NCBI RefSeq assembly: GCF_014855515.1
Contig: NZ_JACYFK010000001.1
Location: forward strand, 930,001 to 994,000
Source of the DNA: Euzebyella marina
GTDB taxonomy: Bacteria > Bacteroidota > Bacteroidia > Flavobacteriales > Flavobacteriaceae
Direction: 5' to 3'
Length of the DNA: 64,000 nt
The notes below the pieces were generated by a model, which searched no databases, had not been told where the DNA came from, and was given only the letters and a program-made list of their open reading frames with translations. The first letter of the stretch is position 1. The number at the start of each line of letters is the position of its first letter. This document shows positions 60,201-64,000 of this stretch, in pieces. The position numbers and the translations under genes were made by a program.

Positions 60201-62828
60201 GAAACTGGCAACTATCGAGTTACCATTACCAATTTAGATACAGGTTGCGTCTTGGAAACTGTTCATACTATTGAAAATCCAGATGTAATAGAGGTAATTG
60301 CTACTAAGCTTACCGATGAAGAGTGTCTGAACAATGGTGTTGACGATGGTAGCTTTAGTATTGCCATCAATAATTACTCAGGTAATTATAGTTATCAAGT
60401 TTATGATATAAATGATAATCCTGTAGCTGGTCAAAGCGGAACCGGTAATACCTCAACCGTGTTGCCTCCTTTTACCAATCTGCCTGGTGGCATTTACTAC
60501 GTAAGGGTAACAGCTACAGACGCACCTCAGTGCGATGATGATTCCAATACCGTTACCATCCTTTCACCTAGCGCTCCAATAACGGCTACTATTCGGGAGG
60601 AGTCAAATGTTACTTGTTCCAATGATCAAGGTAGCATTTTGGTAGACCCAACGGGTGGTGAAGGCCCTTATACCATTGTATTGGATAATACAACTACTTC
60701 ACAAGTATACACAGAAACCAATGTAGAAGCATATATTTTCACTGGTCTGTCAGCAGGTAGTTTCCATGTAACGGTTACCGATGCCTTTGGTTGTGTACTA
60801 TCTGATACCATCGATTTGATTCGACCTGATGATATCGTTTCCAATATATCGGCAACAGCATTGTCATGCTTTAATGAGAATACGGCAAGCGTGTCGGCAA
60901 CTGTAAATGCACGAAATATTACTCCTGTATATCAATATAGGTTGAATATTTATGATGATGCCCTTGGCTCTAACCTCTTACAGACCTCAGCACCTCAAGC
61001 GAGTGCCACATTTAATGGGTTGGCCGCAGGATTCTACAGTATTACGGTGACTGACGATGTAAGCTGTTCTGACGAAACGGCAATTGTAGAAATTGTGAAC
61101 CCGACAGAAGTAGAGGCTCAATTGATAAGGACTAGCCCCTTGACCTGTACTACGGGCGTTGAATTTGAACTAAGTGCTACCGGAGGAAGCGGTACTTATG
61201 AATATAGTGAGGATAATGTTAATTGGACATTGATGCCGGGCAACAGTGTAAATCTTCCTCTTAGCGGTATGCTGTCTGCAGGCGTCTATAGATATTATGT
61301 TAGAGATGCTGCAAATATGTGTACGGCGGTACTTTCAAACTCGATTGAAGAAAATGCCATAGATCCATTGAACCTAATGGTAGATACATCTGCAGCGGTT
61401 ATTAATTGTAATGGTGACAATACGGCCACTATTTACGCCGATGCCGAGGGCGGATTAGGAAATTATCAATATGAATTATTTACAGATGTTTCCTTAAACC
61501 CTGCCTCCCGAATTGCTGGTCCTCAATCTTTAGGAATATTCAGAAATCTCTATGCAGGTACCTATTATGTAAATGTAGTCAGTGAAGATTGTACCACACC
61601 GGCACAAAGGGTAGATATTGTTGAACCAACAGCTCTTGACTATACTGATGAGGTCATTAATGTAAGCTGTAATGGCGAAGAAGATGGGAGTATTACCGTA
61701 ACCCTTTCTGGTGGCTCAGGCAACTACCAATATGCAATTACACCTAATCTCGACCAATTTGATGATGAAAACACCTTTGATGGTTTGTCCCCGGGCGACT
61801 ATACAATAATAGCTCAAGATGCTAATGGATGCTTCATCGAACTTCAATATACCATTACCGAACCCACCATTATTGAGGTTAGTGCAGAGGTTCTGCCTGA
61901 AGTATGCGAAGGTGAAGAGAACGGATCAATTGAATTGACCATAACGGGTGGTACAGCACCTTATAGTACAAGAATGGCCGTTGAAAGTACTTTTGTTCAA
62001 GATAGAACTACCTTCTCTGGTTTAGCAGCAGGTGATTACATTATCTTCATAGAAGATGCCAACGGTTGCGAATCGAATATTGCCGTTACGGTAGAACCTG
62101 GTGTTAACCTTGGTGCTACGGTAGAACCAATATATGGTTGTAACGGTCAACTGCCCAATAACTATGTCAATATTACCCTAGATGATGAAAGTATTTCCGA
62201 GGAGGTGTTATACGGCTTAGATACTACTGATCCAGCTCAAATGCAGTTGAACCCTTATTTCAGGGATATGACTCCAGGAAACCATTTCATTGCAATATCA
62301 CATGAAAACGGTTGTATTACCACTCATAATTTTGTCATCGATGAATTCGAACCGCTGACCATAAGCTTGGTACAAAATAACATCAATGAAATTACAGCGG
62401 TCGTTACCGGTGGTAGAGAAGATTACACCATTTATTTCGGAGATGTAGATAATGGTAGCGATAACACCTATTACATCAATCGAACCGACACCTATGAAGT
62501 TCGTGTGGTTGATGCCAATGGTTGTGAGGTCTCAGCCAGTATATTTATGGAGTTTATTGACATTGAAATTCCTAATTTCTTCACCCCAAATGGAGATTCG
62601 GAAAATCAATTTTGGAAACCTAGAAATGATGAAGGTTTCCCACAGATACTAACCATAATATTTGATCGTTATGGTAGAGAGGTGTACCGAATGGGTGCCG
62701 GTGATCGTGGCTGGGACGGATTGTACCGCCAGAAGGAATTACCAACCGGAGATTACTGGTACGTTATTAAACTCAAAGGTGAAAACGATGACCGAGAGTT
62801 TGTTGGACACTTTACCCTATATCGATAA
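48261..62828 (+). CDS. sprB: SprB-like giant mobile gliding adhesin
   Basis: The protein is 4855 aa with a signal peptide ending near VFSQ (residue 24). A unique N-terminal region (25-405) contains RYAGLYWSATYPSD. A DUF11-like domain (about 407-512) and a region of mixed beta domains (to about 1060) follow. From there to about 4760 there are many tandem SprB repeats with the pattern TNVTCNGDxDGTITI, GGxxPYxYSIDNG, GTYxVxVRDxxGC. A MAM/jelly-roll-like insert lies at about 1290-1490. The C-terminal T9SS type B domain (4770-4855) reads TPNGDSENQFWKP and FDRYGREVYRM. SprB filaments are moved along the cell surface during gliding. It starts directly on the sprD stop and precedes sprF by 21 bp. Confidence 0.9.
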   Translation: MTPKLIKNLLAGAFFFVACSVFSQEYTPFTRTYPSGDNFRYQTNIKGDLTFISNSILNRDGGTSSTEPNDPYNNLSTSNSWNTETGGNLNYNDYKNMQYIDVDGDASTFNSSTATFSFPNADCNLIRYAGLYWSATYPSDTADGFYDGNTYRSNSIPVGQGRQNDFNQVRFRVPGGTYVNITADEILYDGFTSGDNSVRENSPYACYADVTSLITPLADPTGDYTVANIRATVGSLTPGGGTTGGWTLVIVYENPNLTGKLITTFDGFARVRDTDRVDINYSGFNTIPAGPVRANVGAATLEGDFRITGDRLRIRAASSGGFTTLSNGANPSNNFFNSNITLNGTVTTNRNPNSTNTLGYDTDIFLINNPTNSVIPNNETSATFRFETNGDQYYPFFNSFNVEIIEPEIVLEKRVEDIAGNDITGQGVNLGQILDYVLSFENLGNDDATNYTIRDILPINVTLDEGNIKMPAGTTYTFNPSTREVVFTIPDNLVRIGQPTSSIRMRVQVAENCFDFIDACTDLIQNLAYSTYEGVINDNQITDDPSVSDFDTCGFPTPGATNFLLDDLSDCNFTRTIQLCGDSVTLDAGDNFDDYIWVRDENGNGQIDASDPVLNDGNPDGDLSTLNVNDIGTYIVDKIVADPCKGFKEIIIVERFGTTQTNPIVDYFNTLNSDADPTNDIQGEIVQCSVDGDLLPNIFLCGSNDSQLLQVNITDAQSLTWERLDEGSCTAAPDDCANKNLTCTWNAVESGNNFNVNSAGKYRLVVNYQNGCFSRFYFDVYQNNLDILYNARDIICTTDGNITITNLGSNYGYQLVDVSNSTIVVPFSANNGPSFDITTNGAYRVDIVQLDGSGNPIPNACIFSTPDIGILDRDFQVNVEATPANCNDQGTIKIDILNVEPNYTYVLRRSDGTLIDDETAATSNTHTFQVNQGDYIIEASSEDGCTYTENVTVTRTPDPTISALTINDIGCTSGVIQLTGSGGFPNPDYSYAIWSRNGTNLYPDVASIPGDAYDTNPTFTFGWRDTDADDVDEYFAGEDGTYSFVIVDANNCFAFSNEVTINDNGTMTIDSITETEPSCSGDADGEITINIIGGVAPFQYSIDNGATYQGSPTFVNLNAGSYAIRVLDSSGCEQTQTFVLNEPFPLSASTGVSRDATCDPNGAEVRVTNVTGGSGTYQYSFDGGSTYGASSTAVLPPGDYTVIVSDGACEYPMNVTVEDIPEEPEVTLTPEVSYNCDGTGTITATPNIATYNYTYALDGVLNSPDPTSNVFDNVVPGTYTVTTYYTSQTPPTPSVLLSEDFGSGETIPSPNTNGYGYEDQTNNPPGDANQNVNDFEYTVTSSIVAPFGTWINPIDHTSGTRAGQGRYLVMNVGTPTPAQIIYSKQINDVIPNQDLSVTLYVMNLLRQGTGGLDPDLTIEIREAGTSNVVQSIRTGSIAKNTGASDWVEFTATLNPGANTTLDFVIRSEIPGNGGNDFALDDIVIHQVPEVCEQSVETPVTVVAGNVFTASITSATNVTCNGDTDATITIEAENFDSVAGFEYSINGSAFVNSTLSPVTTSAPLGAGTHTIVVRKADEITCSRTLTHTITEPTAVVANASVTTELTCTNGGATITASASGGTPGYEYQLEDNLGSIVPGFDFAANGSNTVFTGLAAGDYLVRARDARLCEDIIDSSITVSPINPISFTVTPTACYPGGNTATIQIDVTDGNGDYTFSLNGNPWVAPTPSNSTTHTFTGLSNGTYTVNVRDGLGCTGTLQTITIDPQLTVSASAPNITACATSTDIAITASGGDNNYVYAVVLNGTTVTDGDFNTVNPVTVTSAGDYDIYVRDNNGATGYCSAVQTITVVQDAPIAFTPTPTDVSCFGGSDGSISIVVNSGGNAPFMYSIDNGVTYVIGNSFPNLVAGTYPVRVRDSNNCESVVQNITVNEPAQIVAEASLTQNYTCTTDGEITVGSVTPTSGGSGDYQYSINGGAWTASTTGGHTFTSLTEGTYSIRVRDSNATTCGITLADIVVAPLPTEPTLTTSVAYNCDGTGTITVLPNDPSYTYSLNGGAAQPSNTFTNVAVGLHTITVDYGSNCTVDTAANIENGNAFEASIFAFENLDCNGDGSGTITINADNYGAGGYEYSLNGNSFVGPFSASEQITGLSAQAYTIEVRDVDNPIAGCTVTLNQTLTEPTPVVTTASITEQFTCDNTGATITASVSGGTPTYEYQLEDTVGGIITGYQSNDFFAGLSAGDYIVRARDLNLCSDAIDVAITVTAPLIPTFTVSETACYSGANNASIQVDVTAGNGNYTFSLDGGPFITPSPASSTTYTFTNLSDGTYTIDVRDGYGCSAVQQTITIEPQLVVSIDIDEISSCADGTITVNATGGDGNFVYAFVPVNTSPSGFYGASNTFTVTNAMATANPAGYDVYVQDNNGSVPACSFLQEDIIFTPSTPLTVAGTATDPECYNGFGSIDAIVGGGNGPFTYQLVDLSPADGIDYGTTNTNISSNTLTFNGIGVGDYEITITDEDGCTVTSSTVTINNAVEIDADIDPILPAACNDPDPNEYGFEFNNVVTPAGGTIEYSHDGGASWQLSNELRGHLSGTEVFPSIRVTLPSGTICQRDFDRYIIPYPLDNLDISISAIVVNCNDLQVRVQGTAGVAPYEYAYSEDPANFNPTIATWQPGGSVDSGGNAVPAGNGSYTWTGLTPGRTYVFYVRDATGCVRQSLINVNDLITRPIEITEVVTPTCFGGSTGEIEYTLNPGTPSTHMRWEFFEVGNPVAIQSSGGNIPFNNTINVSGLSEGEYYIEVVQSDGTTDSCTGGSENSYLQELNAINGTPNATRDISCNLPGLITVDNITGGGGAPYTFDVTGPAGFTPLTGVTTNPIEIPVNSPAGNYTVTMYDQYGCSVTMAPINLDLSPNPTIDSVTQDNCAAPIDLIVVGSSAAGNLRYAIVTAGSPAPTTFLDNGGVFNDITAGDYDVYVMDGNGCVASQSSYTVHPVLSISARLTKLLDCTASPDAVISIEALVGSGSYEYSITNTAGAPAVAQTAFPSNPFDYNAPLAGDYTITIYDTNTPNNAACNREFTITVPDRIEPSVENITTTDVTCNGDSDGTITIRATNSPIGPFSFEITSFDGAATSILPTSTTANTATFTGLAPTTTAAGYIVTITGNPASNNCSTDSASILISEPAPIAVTMAPTVEFACVVGNNENHASITVQSTSGGSNNFVRYEFINDLNPGTPVQDGPDTTYIETDFAGGNYTINVYDDNGCVGSTTASIAPFDELQSATITVDQPITCVSGEEITINAFGSQTDTSTPAGLANYEFRQLPSGTFQVSNVFVNLPTGTHTFEIRNINTNCVISVSHTVGNPNNFEISVITTDVVCHGTDGTVSFSISDAVNPYSNGFTWQIYNSQGTATTADDTIIAGANGVSANVGPTTPFAIAAGEYRVEITQDSNPFCVSSELFNIAGPTDPISANTDVTEVTCLGNDGIIEIIDAQGGWGGYTYFVAPATDPAPTYPGSYLANPRFTGLAGAPGAGIDYQVWIADQNGCEFRLSNVNLVDPTAITADLRINQPNCTNLEGEIEVINVTGGQGSNYSYQLQVFNTGTSTYDNLRTVQTSPIFSGLGAGQYQVIVSDQWNCSAATSASIELYEPIVPLATVVKTIDCSTTDPGGQITITQTGGSGAFNYSVVYPDGITTDANTTGVFTALTQDSTIGEYVFTITDQAVDHACSTTIRQSLDPEIIPVINVDNFTNVTCNAANDGTITVSTTDSGVGPYTFRIIAGNGSTPGSPILPTTTSNTAATFTGLTGSTAGITYTVEVRGTNNCSITTDVTITEEDPITVNALSIVQYGCTNGNNTNNAAVSFNGATGGTGTYVRYVFIRDGIVVQDGANTTYNETDGLGGSYELRVYDDAGCSALSASDVVTPFVEITDPVVVTTQEAACSPLNNAQIEVGVTINPTTASPNLEFTVSGINVVYNQTVNSSNATETFSGLETGNYRVTITNLDTGCVLETVHTIENPDVIEVIATKLTDEECLNNGVDDGSFSIAINNYSGNYSYQVYDINDNPVAGQSGTGNTSTVLPPFTNLPGGIYYVRVTATDAPQCDDDSNTVTILSPSAPITATIREESNVTCSNDQGSILVDPTGGEGPYTIVLDNTTTSQVYTETNVEAYIFTGLSAGSFHVTVTDAFGCVLSDTIDLIRPDDIVSNISATALSCFNENTASVSATVNARNITPVYQYRLNIYDDALGSNLLQTSAPQASATFNGLAAGFYSITVTDDVSCSDETAIVEIVNPTEVEAQLIRTSPLTCTTGVEFELSATGGSGTYEYSEDNVNWTLMPGNSVNLPLSGMLSAGVYRYYVRDAANMCTAVLSNSIEENAIDPLNLMVDTSAAVINCNGDNTATIYADAEGGLGNYQYELFTDVSLNPASRIAGPQSLGIFRNLYAGTYYVNVVSEDCTTPAQRVDIVEPTALDYTDEVINVSCNGEEDGSITVTLSGGSGNYQYAITPNLDQFDDENTFDGLSPGDYTIIAQDANGCFIELQYTITEPTIIEVSAEVLPEVCEGEENGSIELTITGGTAPYSTRMAVESTFVQDRTTFSGLAAGDYIIFIEDANGCESNIAVTVEPGVNLGATVEPIYGCNGQLPNNYVNITLDDESISEEVLYGLDTTDPAQMQLNPYFRDMTPGNHFIAISHENGCITTHNFVIDEFEPLTISLVQNNINEITAVVTGGREDYTIYFGDVDNGSDNTYYINRTDTYEVRVVDANGCEVSASIFMEFIDIEIPNFFTPNGDSENQFWKPRNDEGFPQILTIIFDRYGREVYRMGAGDRGWDGLYRQKELPTGDYWYVIKLKGENDDREFVGHFTLYR
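51945..55560 (+). repeat. Duplicated block of several SprB repeats (blocks A and B)
   Basis: Block A begins near 51955 (YNCDGTGTITATP) and block B near 54343 (YNCDGTGTITVLP), and the following repeats keep the same order in both. Downstream anchors (GGA of GATITAS at 53088 and 54846) are 1758 bp apart, in frame. The larger offset at the left end is explained by the extra MAM-like domain (about 52125-52730) present only in block A. Confidence 0.7.
57210..60620 (+). repeat. Second duplicated block of SprB repeats (blocks C and D)
   Basis: Segments starting with VTCNGDSDGTITI (TGT at 57531) and VTCNAANDGTITV (TGT at 59487) are followed by the same order of repeats: a long FTGL repeat, then one with EFACVVGNNENHAS or QYGCTNGNNTNNAA, then further paired units. 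The offsets measured at two anchors are 1956 and 1950 bp. Confidence 0.7.
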
Positions 62829-62849
62829 AAATCTTAACCTAACTAGACC

Positions 62850-63803
62850 ATGCGCAAAATAATATGGACCATGTTGCTCTTCACGAGCGTCATAGCCGTT
62901 AGAGCCCAAGAGCTTAACTCACCACAGCTCTCCCAATATTTGGCAGATAACCCTTTTGTTCTCTCGCCGGTATATGCTGGTATCGGTGATCATGTTAAAA
63001 TCAGGCTCAACGGCCTTACCCAGTGGGTCGGTATCAAAGATGCGCCCCAAACGCAATCGTTGGCGGCAGATATGCGCCTTGGCGAGAAATCAGGTATCGG
63101 AGTCTTTCTTTACAATGATAAAAATGGTTACACTAAACAACAAGGTGCCAGGGTATCGTTTGCCCATCACTTGACAATTGACCGCTATGATGACGAATTT
63201 CTATCATTTGGTCTATCGTACAACTTCAATCAATTCAGAATAGATGTCGATAAATTCATCGATGCCGATTTTGATCCCGGAGTTATCAATAACCGACAAA
63301 CAAGCAACCATAACTTTGATGTAGGCGCCATGTATCGCTACGGTAAGTTTTACCTAAGCGCCAACGCTTCTAACTTATTAGGCAAGGATCCGAATAATTT
63401 TACTTTTGATGTTGATGAGCCTAATGAATTAAGAAACTACTACGTTTATACCGGTTATCGATACAGAAAGAACAAAAACACCAATCTAGAAATTGAACCT
63501 TCCGTTTTGTTCAAAGTATTCGAAAGTGATGGTCGTTCAGAAACAGATTTAAACCTGAAATTCAGATGGTACGATTTCGAAGATTATTATTACGCAGGTG
63601 TCAACTACCGTTTTTTGAATGATCAAATCGGAAATCCTTTGTATATCGCTCCTTTCGCAGGGCTTAAGAAAAACAATTTTTACTTTGGCTATTCGTACCA
63701 AATAATTCTAAATGAAATTATTACCTATAGTACGGGTACCCATGTGGTGACCATCGGTGTAGATCTCTTCCAAGGTTTAAGTAACTGCCGTTGTACTTAT
63801 TAA
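62850..63803 (+). CDS. sprF: SprF: PorP/SprF-family T9SS outer-membrane protein, SprB partner
   Basis: The 317-aa protein has a signal peptide (MRKIIWTMLLFTSVIAVRAQ) and the family start ELNSPQLSQYLADNPFVLSPVYAGIGDHVKIRLNGLTQWVG. Beta strands follow, ending in the typical YSTGTHVVTIGVDLFQG. In F. johnsoniae SprF is needed for SprB to reach the surface. It lies 21 bp after sprB and closes the operon. I see no clear terminator in the 80 bp before folB. Confidence 0.93.
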   Translation: MRKIIWTMLLFTSVIAVRAQELNSPQLSQYLADNPFVLSPVYAGIGDHVKIRLNGLTQWVGIKDAPQTQSLAADMRLGEKSGIGVFLYNDKNGYTKQQGARVSFAHHLTIDRYDDEFLSFGLSYNFNQFRIDVDKFIDADFDPGVINNRQTSNHNFDVGAMYRYGKFYLSANASNLLGKDPNNFTFDVDEPNELRNYYVYTGYRYRKNKNTNLEIEPSVLFKVFESDGRSETDLNLKFRWYDFEDYYYAGVNYRFLNDQIGNPLYIAPFAGLKKNNFYFGYSYQIILNEIITYSTGTHVVTIGVDLFQGLSNCRCTY

Positions 63804-63857
63804 ATTCTAAAAACGTTGAAACAAAAATCCTACTACGAGCCTTTGATTAGTTTGATG

Positions 63858-63865
63858 TAATTTTG
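63858..63865 (+). promoter_or_regulatory. Putative -7 promoter element (TAATTTTG) for folB
   Basis: TAATTTTG matches TAnnTTTG and lies 17 bases before the TTG start proposed for folB. The -33 box is unclear. Confidence 0.35.
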
Positions 63866-63882
63866 CATAAAATTTGAAGGTC

Positions 63883-64000
63883 TTGGGAAAGGTTAAAGTT
63901 GAAAACATTCGTGTGTATGCGCACCATGGGTGTTTAAAAGAAGAAACTGCAATTGGCAGTGAATACCGGGTAGATATTTCTGTGGATGCCGATATTGCTA
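63883..64000 (+). CDS. folB: Dihydroneopterin aldolase (partial, C-terminus missing)
   Basis: Thirty-nine codons are visible before the window ends. Read from TTG 63883 the product begins MGKVKVENIRVYAHHGCLKEET, then IGSEYRVDISVDADIA. The VYAHHGCLKEE segment is the FolB signature. FolB makes 6-hydroxymethyl-dihydropterin in folate synthesis. No ATG lies between the preceding in-frame TGA and the conserved region, so TTG is the likely start; a GTG inside the motif would remove conserved residues. Confidence 0.85.
   Translation, partial: MGKVKVENIRVYAHHGCLKEETAIGSEYRVDISVDADIA

Overview
The window looks like chromosomal DNA of a gliding marine member of the Flavobacteriaceae (Bacteroidota). 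Four things point there: type IX secretion (T9SS) type B C-terminal sorting domains with their PorP/SprF outer-membrane partners, a locus with the layout sprC-sprD-sprB-sprF, repeated TAnnTTTG -7 promoter elements, and small flavobacterial membrane-protein families. The genes are mostly core chromosomal. I see no insertion sequence, phage, CRISPR array, tRNA or rRNA.

Layout. (1) 1-7994, minus strand: a surface-polysaccharide operon. It holds an unrecognised 561-aa protein, a Wzz-like two-TM protein, rfbBACD for dTDP-L-rhamnose, and a wbpD/wbpE/wbpB-like trio for a diacetamido uronic acid; the last gene runs off the left edge. (2) 8139-10904: a GH3-fold protein, an M23 peptidase and divergent tatA. 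(3) 11241-23077, plus strand: a giant repeat adhesin (2800 aa), a SprF-like barrel protein and an OmpA protein carrying TPR, PD40 and SPOR-like parts. (4) 23327-31613: a tiny membrane protein, DUF4837 lipoprotein, lytic transglycosylase, pgk, holB, a DoxX-like protein, an OmpH/Skp-like lipoprotein, a methyltransferase and a small lipoprotein. (5) 31733-37977: mnmG (gidA), ybeY and a DUF4175-like protein, with two parS-like palindromes beside mnmG and in the end of ybeY. (6) 38119-43662: gltX, a band-7 protein, a three-gene membrane/stress cluster and glnS. (7) 43880-63803: sprC, sprD, the 4855-aa sprB adhesin and sprF. The start of folB lies at the right edge.

Working together: both adhesin loci pair a secreted T9SS cargo with a PorP/SprF barrel. 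Each locus also encodes a protein with the same SPOR-like module (one copy in the OmpA protein, two in SprD). This suggests two related cell-surface adhesin machines tied to the envelope. The adhesins grew by tandem and multi-domain duplication: an exact 996-bp higher-order repeat in the first, block duplications of SprB repeats in the second. The parS-like sites beside gidA suggest that the window lies in the origin-proximal part of the chromosome.

All function calls come from reading the sequence and from memory of the families. No database search was run.
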